DNA of 64,000 bases from an uncultured Dorea sp. (GCA_910587575.1 CAJULU010000009.1:13801-77800), one strand, 5' to 3'; shown: positions 16,393 through 27,293, counted from the stretch's first letter. Notes: generated by a model not told the origin, from the sequence alone. Translations and numbers: made by a program.

Positions 16393-17075
16393 CAGTAATT
16401 CACCACCTTACCGTCTTCAATCTCAACCATCCGGTCTGCCATCTGTGCGATCATCTCATCATGAGTGATCATGACCAGCGTCTGCCCCATATCCGCAACA
16501 CAGCTTTTCAGAAGGCTCATTACCTCTAACTCTGTCTGGGAGTCCAGATTCCCCGTGGGTTCATCTGCCAGGATGATGGCCGGCCTGGTCACTAAGGCCC
16601 TTGCAATGGCGGTCCGCTGCTTCTGGCCGCCCGACAGTGCATTCGGCATGGTTTCTTTCTTATCCATAAGCCCGATCTTCTCAAGCACTTCTTCCACGTC
16701 CTCCCTTTTTACCTTCCGGCCGCCCAGCCCCAGGGGAAGAACAATGTTCTCCCATACATTCAATGACGGAATCAGATTAAAATCCTGAAACACGAATCCA
16801 ATCTTTTTTCTCCGGAACTCTGCCAGCCGTTCATCCTTCAGAGCGAAAATATCCTTTCCTTCAATCCACACCTTTCCTTCATCCGGCCGGTCCAGTCCCC
16901 CGATCAGATGCAGAAGCGTAGATTTGCCGGAACCGGAGCGGCCTACGACTGCCGTGAACTTTCCTCTCTCAATCTCCAGGTTGGTATGGTCAACTGCACG
17001 CACCAGGTTCTCACCTGCCCCGTAATATTTCACCAGGTCTTCCACCACCAGAATCTTACTGCTGTCCTTATTCAT
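16392..17075 (-). CDS. ABC transporter ATP-binding protein (MacB/LolD type)
   Basis: ATPase of 227 residues: Walker A GRSGSGKST, Q-loop FVFQDFNLIPSLN, signature LSGGQKQRTAIARAL, Walker B ILADEPTGNLDS and the switch His in MITHD. It energises the FtsX-like permease that starts at its stop codon. ATG 17075 follows AGGAGGTAAGAG. A promoter with an inverted-repeat operator lies at 17126-17187, separating the transporter genes from the kinase gene and suggesting direct control by the adjacent regulator. Confidence 0.93.
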   Translation of the reverse strand: MNKDSSKILVVEDLVKYYGAGENLVRAVDHTNLEIERGKFTAVVGRSGSGKSTLLHLIGGLDRPDEGKVWIEGKDIFALKDERLAEFRRKKIGFVFQDFNLIPSLNVWENIVLPLGLGGRKVKREDVEEVLEKIGLMDKKETMPNALSGGQKQRTAIARALVTRPAIILADEPTGNLDSQTELEVMSLLKSCVADMGQTLVMITHDEMIAQMADRMVEIEDGKVVNY

Positions 17076-17125
17076 CTCTTACCTCCTGCTTTTTGTAACC
17101 AGTTTCAGTACTTTTTCATAATCCG

Positions 17126-17187
17126 ATTATAACAGCCGGACATTGCAAAACCCTTACAGAAACCATAACAGTTTTGTAAGGGTTGCA
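17126..17187 (-). promoter_or_regulatory. Regulated promoter with inverted repeat ahead of the ABC genes
   Basis: On the minus strand a perfect TATAAT (17131-17126) has no good -35 hexamer at 17 bases. Instead an inverted repeat covers that area: TGCAACCCTTACA (17187-17175) and TGTAAGGGTTTTGCA (17158-17144), separated by 16 bases. Such a layout suits activation by the neighbouring OmpR-type regulator. Confidence 0.55.
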
Positions 17188-17195
17188 TTGTTCAG

Positions 17196-18446
17196 TCATG
17201 ATATGGCAGCCGGAAGGGTGACACGGAAAACCGTCCCTTTTTGCTGCTTCTGTTTTGCTGAAATCGTCCCGCCCTGGCGCTCCAGAATCAGCCTTGCCAG
17301 ATACAGGCCCACGCCTGCACCTTCTTCCTCCATCCTTCTGGCAGCCTCTCCCCGGTAGAACCTGTGGTAAATCCTGGATAACTCTTCTTTCTCAATCCCG
17401 ATTCCTTCGTCTTCTACCTCGATCAGCACATTTCTGACCAGCCGCTTCACACGCACCGTTACCGTGGTATGCTCCCCGGAATATTTCACAGAATTATCCA
17501 GAATATTGACGAACACCTCTTCCGTCCATTTCACGTCATGGCAGACTTCCAGATCTTCTTCCATCTCCACCTGGATCTCAATCTCCTTATTCCTGGCTTT
17601 CAGATAAATCTGACTGACCGCCCCGGCAATGGTCTTTTTCAGACTGGCCGACGATGGTCTGATCTGGATCATATGGGCCTCCATCCGGGACAGGTTCACC
17701 AGTTCCTTCAGAAGCGTTTCCAGCTTCTCGATCTCCTTTTCCTCCTGATCCTGAAACTCTCTGCGCTCTTCCTCCGTAAAATGCGTGTCTGTCATCATTT
17801 CATGGCTCATCCGGAGGGAAGCCAGGGGCGTCTTCAGCTGATGGGATATGTCTGTAATCAGCGCCTTGATACTGTTCTCCTCTTCCATGAGTATCCGCTT
17901 CCGCTCCGCAAAATATACACCCAGCTCCCGAAGAGACTCCCACACCTTCATCCAGCTTTCCGAATCCTCCCGGTAAACGGTTTCATAATCGGGGATCTCA
18001 CCAAACTCTCCTTTGCGGAACTGTTCCAGACTCTCATACAGCGCCTTCAGATTCTCTCTGGAATCCCTGTGCTTCTTATCATTGATCCCGGCCATGGCTG
18101 CAGTCAGCAATGCGCCCGCCAGGATTCCGATTCCCCAGAATACCCACCAGGACCTCTCCAAATCAATTCCTTTTGCACCATAGCCGTACTGATCTTCCAG
18201 AACCTCAATCATCTTCTCCATCTCCGTAAACCGGATATCTCCGAAGTTCCAGCTGTCTGGCTTCTCCCACATGGCAATCATCTCTGCCTCCAGTTCCGGA
18301 TGCTCATTCATAAGCACAAACATCTTCTGCCGTTCCTTCGAAATCTGGTACTTCCCCAACACAAACAGAAAAACAGAGAACAGGACAAAAAAGACAAGAT
18401 ATACAATAAAATATTTTTTTATTTTCTGACGACGGTCCCTGTCCAT
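17196..18446 (-). CDS. Sensor histidine kinase
   Basis: Kinase of 416 residues: membrane helix at ~12-30, an outside domain of ~70 residues, second helix at ~103-120 (WVFWGIGILAGALLTAAM), linker, HisKA with the phospho-accepting His in ITDISHQLKTPLASL, then HATPase with N box NILDNSVKYS and G boxes DEGIGI and GAGVGLYLA. It overlaps the regulator gene by 28 bases. The sizeable outside domain differs from the intramembrane-sensing BceS type. Probably controls the adjacent ABC transporter. Confidence 0.92.
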   Translation of the reverse strand: MDRDRRQKIKKYFIVYLVFFVLFSVFLFVLGKYQISKERQKMFVLMNEHPELEAEMIAMWEKPDSWNFGDIRFTEMEKMIEVLEDQYGYGAKGIDLERSWWVFWGIGILAGALLTAAMAGINDKKHRDSRENLKALYESLEQFRKGEFGEIPDYETVYREDSESWMKVWESLRELGVYFAERKRILMEEENSIKALITDISHQLKTPLASLRMSHEMMTDTHFTEEERREFQDQEEKEIEKLETLLKELVNLSRMEAHMIQIRPSSASLKKTIAGAVSQIYLKARNKEIEIQVEMEEDLEVCHDVKWTEEVFVNILDNSVKYSGEHTTVTVRVKRLVRNVLIEVEDEGIGIEKEELSRIYHRFYRGEAARRMEEEGAGVGLYLARLILERQGGTISAKQKQQKGTVFRVTLPAAIS

Positions 18447-19099
18447 AGATACCCTAATCCTCTCACATTGGAAATCTCATCTGTCCCTAGCTTATTCTTC
18501 AGTCTGCTGATGTTGACAGTCACCGTGTTCTCATCCACGAACTGGCCGTCTACATCCCAGATATGCCCGAGAATGCTTTCCCTGGATACAATCTGTCCTG
18601 CATTCTCCCAGAGGTATACCAGAAGCTGCAGTTCCTTCTTGCTCAAGGGAACCTCCTGTCCCCTCTGATACACCTTCATTTCCCGGCAGTTCACTTCAAT
18701 CTCCCCGCATGTCAGAATCCCTCCGGATTCATCTGCGCTGTCAATCCGGCGCATGAGCGCATTGACCTTGGATACCAGTACCATCAGGGAAAATGGTTTT
18801 GTAATGTAGTCATCTGCCCCTGTGTCATATCCATTTACCATGTCAGCCTCTGAATCCAGAGCCGTAAGATAGATAAAATAAGTATCCCCTCTCTTGCGCA
18901 CCTTTCTTCCCAGTTCCAGACCGCTGCCATCCGGCAGGGTGATGTCGCAGATGAGCAGAGAAAACTCCTCCCGCTTAAGACACTCCCCGGCCTCTGCCAG
19001 TGTAAATGCCGACGTGACGGCGTATCCTGCTTTCTGCAAGGTCAGCGTGATCCCCCGGTTTAGATTCCGGTCATCCTCCAGTAGTAATATCTTCTGCAT
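18419..19099 (-). CDS. OmpR/PhoB-family response regulator
   Basis: Receiver domain (KILLLEDDRN, ICDITLPDGSG with the phospho-acceptor Asp, DYITKPFSLMVL) plus winged-helix domain (NTVTVNISRLKNKLG, NVRGLGYLW). ATG 19099 gives MQKILLLEDD like the other two regulators of this type here; a GTG at 19108 is also in frame. It precedes its kinase and the ABC genes, and follows the TfoX-like gene after about 30 bases, so the operon may begin further upstream. Confidence 0.9.
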   Translation of the reverse strand: MQKILLLEDDRNLNRGITLTLQKAGYAVTSAFTLAEAGECLKREEFSLLICDITLPDGSGLELGRKVRKRGDTYFIYLTALDSEADMVNGYDTGADDYITKPFSLMVLVSKVNALMRRIDSADESGGILTCGEIEVNCREMKVYQRGQEVPLSKKELQLLVYLWENAGQIVSRESILGHIWDVDGQFVDENTVTVNISRLKNKLGTDEISNVRGLGYLWTGTVVRK

Positions 19100-19128
19100 G
19101 TCACCCACAGACTCCCTTTCATTTCTGA

Positions 19129-19455
19129 TTACTGCTTTTTACGCTTTCTGGGCTTTGGCTCCGGAAGTTCCCGGCAGGTTGCCTGGACAAGCTTTGTCAG
19201 CGCTTCCGCCTCCTCTACGTCCTCCACAAGCAGATAATTCTTTGCTCCTTCATAGGGCGGCGCCTCCGCAAGTTCGGGCCGCAGCTTACGTCCTGCCTCC
19301 GTAATCTTGAGGAATAACTGGTTATCGCAGATTACGCCGAAAATCTTTCCGTTGCAGTAGATCCCATATTCTCCGAACATCTTCCTGTAAGTAATCTCTC
19401 CGGCCTCCCGGATCTGGTCTGCAATAAATTCCACAAATTCTATTTTTGATGCCAT
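19129..19455 (-). CDS. TfoX/Sxy N-terminal domain protein
   Basis: Protein of 108 residues matching the TfoX N-terminal domain: start MASKIEFVEFIADQI, ITYRKMFGEYGIYCNGKIFGVICDNQLFLK, and the later PPYEGAKNYLLVEDVEE. The C-terminal TfoX domain known from Proteobacterial competence regulators is absent; the tail is a basic stretch (PKPRKRKK). Single-domain versions are common in Firmicutes with unknown role. It lies 24 bases after the WYL regulator in the same direction. Confidence 0.82.
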   Translation of the reverse strand: MASKIEFVEFIADQIREAGEITYRKMFGEYGIYCNGKIFGVICDNQLFLKITEAGRKLRPELAEAPPYEGAKNYLLVEDVEEAEALTKLVQATCRELPEPKPRKRKKQ

Positions 19456-19479
19456 ATATGATTCTTCCCTTCTGTAAAT

Positions 19480-20391
19480 TTACGTTTTCACATATCTTCT
19501 GCGGATTCCTTCTGCAAATTCCAGAACATCCTGCCGGAATTCCTCTGGCTCCAGAAGTTCCGCACCGCCTCCAAAAGAGGCAATCCAACCCACAACGCTT
19601 GTCTTATCCGGGAATCCGACCGTACACAGCAGCGTACCGTCGGGCTGTTCCTGATAGCACTCAATGCCGTATTCTTCGATCAGCCGCCATTTATATTCCG
19701 GCGCTATCCTGGCTTTTATCTGAAAAGCGGCGGGAAACACACGCTCCGGGGACAGATCCGGCAGCGTCAGGCTCTCCCGCTTTTCAAAGGGTTCCCCCAG
19801 TTTCAGCTGCGTCATCCGTCCCAGCTTAAACAGACGGTAATCTTTCCGTTTCTCACACCATCCCCACAGATACCAGCCGGCCCACTGAAACAGCAGATCA
19901 TAGGGCTCTATTGTCCGCATGGATTCTCCCTTCGGCGCATAATAGCAGAAGGACACCTTCCGCCCGGAAAGGATTGCACCATGAAGCAGCTCGATCTTCG
20001 GCGCAAGGGAATCTTTGTACCAGGAGGAAAGGTCGATCAGAATATGGGTATCTCCTGCAAGGAGGTTCGAAGCCCCTGCCGATAACTTCTCCATGAGCTG
20101 GGCATAGCGGCTGGTTCCGCATACACTGTCCAGACTCCGAAGTCCCGCCAGGATTGCCTGCATATCCGACGTACTGAGCAGCGTACGGTCAATCCTGTAC
20201 CCTTCCATAATGGAAACGCCGCCGTTTTGGCCTTGTTCTGTTACCAGGGGTATTCCCGCCATACACAAGGCTTCAATGTCCCGGTTAATGGTCCGGCGGG
20301 AAACCTCGAACTTTTCCGCAAGATAGGGTGCCGTGACTTTCTCCTGCTGCAGCAGGATTGATAAGATCCCGATCATCCTGTCAAGCTTCAT
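19480..20391 (-). CDS. WYL-domain transcriptional regulator (YafY/DeoR-type)
   Basis: Regulator of 303 residues. The N-terminal winged helix-turn-helix (VTAPYLAEKFEVSRRTINRDIEALCMAG) is followed by a WYL effector domain (IEPYDLLFQWAGWYLWGWCEKRKDYRLFKLGRM) and a C-terminal extension (PDKTSVVGWIASFGGGAELLEPEEFR). Its ATG overlaps the stop of the GyrI-like gene by 4 bases, so the two are translationally coupled. Ligand unknown. Confidence 0.9.
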   Translation of the reverse strand: MKLDRMIGILSILLQQEKVTAPYLAEKFEVSRRTINRDIEALCMAGIPLVTEQGQNGGVSIMEGYRIDRTLLSTSDMQAILAGLRSLDSVCGTSRYAQLMEKLSAGASNLLAGDTHILIDLSSWYKDSLAPKIELLHGAILSGRKVSFCYYAPKGESMRTIEPYDLLFQWAGWYLWGWCEKRKDYRLFKLGRMTQLKLGEPFEKRESLTLPDLSPERVFPAAFQIKARIAPEYKWRLIEEYGIECYQEQPDGTLLCTVGFPDKTSVVGWIASFGGGAELLEPEEFRQDVLEFAEGIRRRYVKT

Positions 20392-21035
20392 TTTGCACCA
20401 CCAGTTTGTTTCCTCACCGGATGGCGGATTACCGTTTTCAGATTCTCGGTCTTACATCTGCGCACATCGCTCAGATAAATCTCATGATGAAAACGCCCGC
20501 TGCCCATGTCCGGCTGGTACCCCTGCTCTTTGGCAAAGGCATCCATCATCTCTATGGTTGCCGGTTCTGCATCATAGCTTCCGATATGCATGCACTGTAC
20601 GCACAAACCTTCCTCATAGGTAAAAAACTCCACTTTGGAGAAATCGGCCTTCTTCTTTTCTTCCGCTTCCCTGACCGCCCAGTCAAATTCTTCCTTTGTG
20701 ACAAACTCCGGCAGACGGATCATCGAGATCCACTGGAAGTCCTCTTTTCTGGAATAGTCTACCCCTTTGATTCCTTCCTGCCACCATAAGCCCTCCAGGG
20801 GCGGAACGACAAAATCAAAATACCCGTCAATCCGATGATCGCCCATCTTGCTCATCTTAATGGTAAATGCGATTCCGTAGAGCAGTCCGATGGCCTGCTT
20901 GTATGCGCCGCCTTCTTCATTGGGGTCGCCTTTGCCTCGCACGGCGACGAAATTCATAGAGGAAACCGTCGCCAGCGCTGGTTTTCTTTTGGGCAGATAG
21001 AATTCTTTATATTCTTTCTTGTAGTCAAATGCCAT
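20388..21035 (-). CDS. GyrI-like small-molecule-binding protein
   Basis: Protein of 215 residues with a GyrI-like/SOUL-type binding domain: MNFVAVRGKGDPNEEGGAY near the start, YFDFVVPPLEGLWWQEG in the middle, and EGLCVQCMHIGSYDAEPATIEMM followed by HHEIYLSDVRR near the end, as in stand-alone GyrI-like proteins. It has no DNA-binding domain, so it may sense or inactivate a compound and work with the overlapping WYL regulator. ATG 21035 follows GAAAGGATG. Confidence 0.85.
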   Translation of the reverse strand: MAFDYKKEYKEFYLPKRKPALATVSSMNFVAVRGKGDPNEEGGAYKQAIGLLYGIAFTIKMSKMGDHRIDGYFDFVVPPLEGLWWQEGIKGVDYSRKEDFQWISMIRLPEFVTKEEFDWAVREAEEKKKADFSKVEFFTYEEGLCVQCMHIGSYDAEPATIEMMDAFAKEQGYQPDMGSGRFHHEIYLSDVRRCKTENLKTVIRHPVRKQTGGAK

Positions 21036-21219
21036 GATTTTTCATCCTTTCTTCTGGTTGTCATTACGAATGTCTGCCGTTTGTACACAATATACTCATT
21101 TACTGTGAATACTTTGGTTCGGCTGATATGACAAGTATACCATAGAAACAGGACAAATGTATGTCATGTTTCTAAAAAGACTTTGCCAGTTTTTCTCTGC
21201 CAGTTCCTTCACAAATGAA

Positions 21220-22116
21220 TTACATTTCTTTCAACTCCGGGAACTCCAGTCTCACCCTAAGCCACTCTCCCTCAAGTTCCGCCTCCGCCTTTCCGCCCAT
21301 TCTCTCCGTCAGTTCTTTCACAATAAACAGCCCAAGCCCAGAGGAACCTTTCCTCCGGGATGAATCCGCCTTATAAAACCGTTCAAAAATCTGCTCCGGG
21401 TCAGGCCTGCTGGTTTCTGATACAAGATTTTCAAAAGAAATGCATCTTTCCCTCTGCCGTATCACAATCCCGCCTCTGCCATGCAGAAGTGCATTCTGAA
21501 TCAGATTATGGAAAATCCGCCGCAGACATTCCGCATCCGCCCATACCCGCAGGTTCTCCGACTGAAACTCCACTTCCGGTGAAACCCCCTTTTCTTCAAA
21601 CTGGCGGTACAGTCCCACCAGACACCCGCTCAGAAGGGGAAGCACCTGGATCTCACACAGCTCCGGTTCAAACTCCTCACTGGTGAGTTTCGTATACAGG
21701 AACAGTTCCTCCAGCATATCCCCCAGTTCCAGAAGACGGTCATCCGCTGTCTGAAGATACCGATTGCGCCTCACCGGTTCTTCACATTCCCGTGCAAGCT
21801 GCACATACCCCGCCGCCCCGGTAAGGGGCGTGCGGATATCATGAGCCAGGCTTGTAATATTCTGTTTCAGCTGCTTCTGTACTTTCTCATACTGCCGCTG
21901 ATCCTGGAACCACTGCTGACGAAGCCGGTTCAACTGCCGGCATAACACCAGCACATCCTTTTGACGGCACTCTACTGCGATCTCCATATGACTGCCCCGC
22001 TCGATCTCTGAAAGCTGCCTGTGCAGAGAACGTACCGCAAGGATACTGCGGATATACTGCAATGCCAGTAAAATACAGACACTTCCCAAAGCCACCACCA
22101 TAAACATCATATTCAT
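21220..22116 (-). CDS. Sensor histidine kinase (short, single N-terminal helix)
   Basis: Kinase of 298 residues with one membrane helix (residues ~3-24), a coiled linker, His box LAHDIRTPLTGAAGYV, N box NLIQNALLHG, and G box GSSGLGLFIV. It has no visible outside sensor domain. It is last in an operon with a response regulator, ABC ATPase and ABC-2 permease and overlaps the permease gene by 4 bases. This order resembles bacitracin- or lantibiotic-responsive systems where the transporter helps the kinase sense its signal; that role is an inference. Confidence 0.9.
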   Translation of the reverse strand: MNMMFMVVALGSVCILLALQYIRSILAVRSLHRQLSEIERGSHMEIAVECRQKDVLVLCRQLNRLRQQWFQDQRQYEKVQKQLKQNITSLAHDIRTPLTGAAGYVQLARECEEPVRRNRYLQTADDRLLELGDMLEELFLYTKLTSEEFEPELCEIQVLPLLSGCLVGLYRQFEEKGVSPEVEFQSENLRVWADAECLRRIFHNLIQNALLHGRGGIVIRQRERCISFENLVSETSRPDPEQIFERFYKADSSRRKGSSGLGLFIVKELTERMGGKAEAELEGEWLRVRLEFPELKEM

Positions 22117-22919
22117 ATATCCTTTTTTCTCAGAACCAGTCCGGCAATCACGGTATACAAAGCCAGAAATCCAAATCCCACCGCATATACATAGAGATCC
22201 TTCACAGAAGTATATTTTCCCGGTCCAAGTTCACAAGTCATGGAAATCGAGTATTTCAGCCACTCTCCCCGATGAAACATATGCAGTATTCCAAGCAGAA
22301 TCCTCACAACAGCGCCGCTTCCAAAGAGAACTGCGGCCAGAGAGCCTGCCGCCACGCTTCTGGTCAGGACACAGACTAAGATAATCAGCGCAGCAAACGC
22401 CGTGGTTACGAACCAGATCCAGGACAGGTAAAAGATAATCTCCTTCCAGCCTACATAGGGCACCATATTCCCGCATATCCGGTTCATCAGCAGAGCAAAT
22501 AACAGATTCAGTACCAGATAACAGAAATCAACAATCCATGCCGTCATAACCTTGCTTCCGATATAATTCCACCGGTTCTGATGCAGAGCCATAACATTTT
22601 TGATAAATCCACTCTGAAAATCCGCACAGACAAACAGCATGACCCAGATACCGAATATAAGATTATACGATCCGCCATCCAGACAGATACCCCGGAAAAA
22701 ATTTAAAGAATCGTACCCTTCCAGTATATATGCCGACTCTTTTACTTCCTCCAAAGAAAGCATTCCAATACGCAAAGAGATCTCCTGTCCCCGGGGCGTT
22801 GCCAGCAGCCATATCATCCCAAATGCAATCATCGCTGCAAGCAGCAGAATTCCGAAACACACATACACCGACTTACTTCTCTTCACCCGGTAAAAATCCA
22901 TACGCAGCAGATTAAACAT
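22113..22919 (-). CDS. ABC-2 type transporter permease
   Basis: Membrane protein of 268 residues with about six hydrophobic segments: first helix at ~20-40 after LLRMDFYRVKRSKSVYV, then IFGIWVMLFVCADFQSGFIKN, a helix pair around 130-180, and a final helix. The FQSGFIKN motif is typical of ABC-2 permeases of peptide immunity systems. It overlaps the ATPase by 8 bases and the kinase by 4, so all three are coupled. Confidence 0.87.
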   Translation of the reverse strand: MFNLLRMDFYRVKRSKSVYVCFGILLLAAMIAFGMIWLLATPRGQEISLRIGMLSLEEVKESAYILEGYDSLNFFRGICLDGGSYNLIFGIWVMLFVCADFQSGFIKNVMALHQNRWNYIGSKVMTAWIVDFCYLVLNLLFALLMNRICGNMVPYVGWKEIIFYLSWIWFVTTAFAALIILVCVLTRSVAAGSLAAVLFGSGAVVRILLGILHMFHRGEWLKYSISMTCELGPGKYTSVKDLYVYAVGFGFLALYTVIAGLVLRKKDI

Positions 22920-23844
22920 ACTGACGCCCCCCTTCCATACGGTTTAAGAAATACTCTTCCAGATCCATATGATGAAATCCCGAAGCATACACCGGAATCT
23001 GATTCTCAATCAGCAGCCGGTTCACCCCTGCCCCGTCCCCGACTCCATAAAGCCGGATAATCCTGGTGTCCGCCACTTCTGCCTGCACTCCCGGAAACGC
23101 CTCCTGGATATGAGCCAGAGCCCGTTTCAAATCCTCCACCTCAATCTGAAAGTAATCCTGACATTTTTCTTCCAGTTCCTCCCTGGTAAGCTGCTCAATC
23201 ATCTCCCCATCCTTAATAATCCCGTAATTTGTGGAAATCTTGCTCAGTTCTCCCAGAATGTGGGAACTGATCAGTATGGTCTTTCCCTCTTCGTGAAGCT
23301 TTTGTATCAACTGCCGGAGTTCCCGGATTCCTTCCGGATCCAGGCCATTAATCGGCTCATCGAGAACCAGCAGATCTGGGTTCCCCAGCAGTGCCAGCGC
23401 AACGCCAAGCCGCTGTTTCATTCCCATAGAGAAATGCTTTACCTTCTTCTTTCCCGCATCCGCAAGTCCCGTCATCCCCAGTACATCGTCCACGCCCTTC
23501 TCATCCGCCAGTCCCATACACTTCGCTTTCATCACTACATTCTGCCTGGCCGTCATATGAGGATACACCCCAGCCGATTCAATCAGAACCCCCAGCCTTC
23601 TGCGCACCACCGGGTCGCTGACCGGCTTCCCGAATAAACGGATCTCCCCCTGCGTAGGGGCCGCAATCCCGCAGATCATTTTCAGCGTCGTGGATTTGCC
23701 GGCTCCGTTTCTGCCGATAAATCCATAGATTTCCCCTTCCCGTATCTTAAGATCCAGCCCTTTCACTGCTGCTTTCTCACCATATATTTTCGTAAGAGCT
23801 ATGGTTTCTATGGCTGACACTTCTTCTCTCCCTGCATTCATCAT
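22912..23844 (-). CDS. ABC transporter ATP-binding protein (BcrA-like)
   Basis: ATPase of 310 residues: Walker A GRNGAGKST, signature HFSMGMKQRLGVALAL, Walker B LLVLDEPINGLDP, switch His ISSHILGEL, followed by a ~90-residue C-terminal extension typical of BcrA/NatA-like ATPases. Start ATG 23844 or the next codon follows AAGGAG. Together with the ABC-2 permease it probably exports or removes a peptide antibiotic or lantibiotic. Confidence 0.92.
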   Translation of the reverse strand: MMNAGREEVSAIETIALTKIYGEKAAVKGLDLKIREGEIYGFIGRNGAGKSTTLKMICGIAAPTQGEIRLFGKPVSDPVVRRRLGVLIESAGVYPHMTARQNVVMKAKCMGLADEKGVDDVLGMTGLADAGKKKVKHFSMGMKQRLGVALALLGNPDLLVLDEPINGLDPEGIRELRQLIQKLHEEGKTILISSHILGELSKISTNYGIIKDGEMIEQLTREELEEKCQDYFQIEVEDLKRALAHIQEAFPGVQAEVADTRIIRLYGVGDGAGVNRLLIENQIPVYASGFHHMDLEEYFLNRMEGGRQYV

Positions 23845-23917
23845 GTCTTCTCCTTTCCTTTCGTTCCTTACAGAAAATATTCTACTACAGGAATATTTAA
23901 AAAGTGCTCAGAAAAGT

Positions 23918-24616
23918 TTAAGAAAGTTTAAAGCCCATTCCCCACACCGTCTGAATGTAGGAATCTGTACCGCTCTTCTTCAATTTGGAGCGGATATTGC
24001 TGATATGTACATTGAGGGTCTTATCCTCCGCCAGATACTCCTCGCCCCACGCATATTCATAAATCATCTGCTTTGTAAAGACCCGTTTCGGATTACGGAT
24101 CAGTAACTCCATAATCAGGAATTCATGCCGTGTCAGTTCCACCGGTTCTCCCTCTGCCGCCATCTCCTGCGTGTCCGGGTTAAGCGTCCATCCCCGGTAG
24201 GAATAAACCGTCTGCTCCTGTCCCCTTTTCTCTTCCTCACCGGCCTCCGTCCCGTTACACTTCCTGCGGCGCCGGAACTGCACCTGGATCCTCACCAGCA
24301 GCTCCGGAAGATCAAAAGGCTTACACAGATAATCCTCCGCTCCCGACGATAATACCTCTACTTTACTGTCAAGGCCGCTCTTGGCAGACAGCACAATCAC
24401 CGGAACCTTTTCCGAAAAAACCGATACCAGTTCCTCCCCGGAGATTCCCGGAAGCATCAGATCCAGAAGAACCAGATCGTACTCCTCCATGGAAAACAGC
24501 AGTCTCGCCTCACTGCCGGAGAACGCCTGTGTACACGCATATCCATGATCTTCCAGATAATCTTTCAGCATCTGGTTATTCTTCGCATCGTCTTCTACAA
24601 TTAAAATTTTCTGCAA
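23918..24616 (-). CDS. OmpR/PhoB-family response regulator
   Basis: Receiver domain (ILIVEDDAKNN, LLDLMLPGISG with the phospho-acceptor Asp, DYLCKPFDLPEL) and winged-helix domain (TLNVHISNIRSKLKKSG, VWGMGFKLS). TTG 24616 is chosen because GGAGG lies 7 bases upstream and the product starts MQKILIVEDD; an ATG at 24631 is in frame with a weaker site. First gene of the RR/ATPase/permease/HK operon, or second if the small gene at 24653 is included. Confidence 0.88.
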   Translation of the reverse strand: MQKILIVEDDAKNNQMLKDYLEDHGYACTQAFSGSEARLLFSMEEYDLVLLDLMLPGISGEELVSVFSEKVPVIVLSAKSGLDSKVEVLSSGAEDYLCKPFDLPELLVRIQVQFRRRRKCNGTEAGEEEKRGQEQTVYSYRGWTLNPDTQEMAAEGEPVELTRHEFLIMELLIRNPKRVFTKQMIYEYAWGEEYLAEDKTLNVHISNIRSKLKKSGTDSYIQTVWGMGFKLS

Positions 24617-24652
24617 GTCTCTTCCTCCCATGGAACCACCTGTTGATTTATT

Positions 24653-24895
24653 CTACCCTTTCAGTAATTCCTTTGCTGCATCTGCATTCTCCTTTTCCAC
24701 GTAAAAGGAGTAGCTGATCTTCATCTTATTCATTCCAAGAGTTCCGATTACAGCTGTATCAATAGGATTTTTTTGTAAAATCTCTTTTACTTTCATCTTA
24801 TATTCTATATGATGCTGTGCAAATATCTCTTGAATCCGTTCTTTTTTTGCATAATCATCTACCGTAATCACTTTTGTCCTATGAAATATTCCCAT
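24653..24895 (-). CDS. Small DUF2007-like protein
   Basis: Protein of 80 residues, soluble. It begins MGIFHRTKVITVDDYAKKERIQEIFAQHHIEYKMKV and ends YSFYVEKENADAAKELLKG, a ferredoxin-like pattern similar to small DUF2007-type putative signal proteins; the match is from memory. It lies 36 bases before the response regulator in the same direction and may share its transcript. Function unknown. Confidence 0.6.
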   Translation of the reverse strand: MGIFHRTKVITVDDYAKKERIQEIFAQHHIEYKMKVKEILQKNPIDTAVIGTLGMNKMKISYSFYVEKENADAAKELLKG

Positions 24896-24976
24896 TATAT
24901 ATCACTCCAGTACAATTTTTATGCTCTTTCAGTCCCTACACATAGTCTAAACGACAGAAGGCCGCAAAAGTAATTT

Positions 24977-26851
<1,875 letters not shown>

Positions 26852-27247
26852 TTATCCGCAATGATGCCCACAGCCGCCCTCTTCATGATGACAGCCCTCG
26901 CCATGCTGATGCTCGTGATGGCTGCACACCGTATCCGGGTCATAGTCAAGCTCTCCCGCCAGATAAGCCGCAACCTGTGCATCCGCATCTCCCTGGGCTC
27001 CCGGGAACAACTTAATCCCCGCCTCAACAAGCGCATTCCTTGCGCCTCCTCCGATTCCTCCGCAGATCAGCACATCCACATTCCCCTGAAGCAGAAATCC
27101 TGCCAGAGCGCCGTGTCCCTGTCCGTTGGTGCCGACCACCTCGCTCTTCACCACTTTCCCGTCTTCCACATCATACACCTTAAACTGCTCGGAATGTCCG
27201 AAATGCTGAAATACCTGTCCATTTTCATATGTTACTGCGATTCTCAT
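26852..27247 (-). CDS. NifX/NifB-family dinitrogenase-cofactor-like protein
   Basis: Protein of 131 residues. Residues 1-105 match the Nif/NifX family (MRIAVTYENGQVFQHFGHSEQFKVYDVEDGKVV, CGGIGGGARNALVEAGIKLFPGAQGDADAQV). The tail is very rich in His, Glu and Cys (HHEHQHGEGCHHEEGGCGHH), a likely metal-binding extension. No nitrogenase genes are present; stand-alone versions in Clostridia are thought to carry iron or another metal or cluster. Located after nrdG in the same direction. Confidence 0.85.
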   Translation of the reverse strand: MRIAVTYENGQVFQHFGHSEQFKVYDVEDGKVVKSEVVGTNGQGHGALAGFLLQGNVDVLICGGIGGGARNALVEAGIKLFPGAQGDADAQVAAYLAGELDYDPDTVCSHHEHQHGEGCHHEEGGCGHHCG

Positions 27248-27293
27248 ACTATCATCTGCTCCTTTCTCTTAAGATCCTCTTATTCTTCAATCT

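Noticed and set aside
17469..18668. Plus-strand open frame of 399 codons
   Set aside because: Antisense to the histidine kinase and regulator genes, which have clear domains; no start signal.
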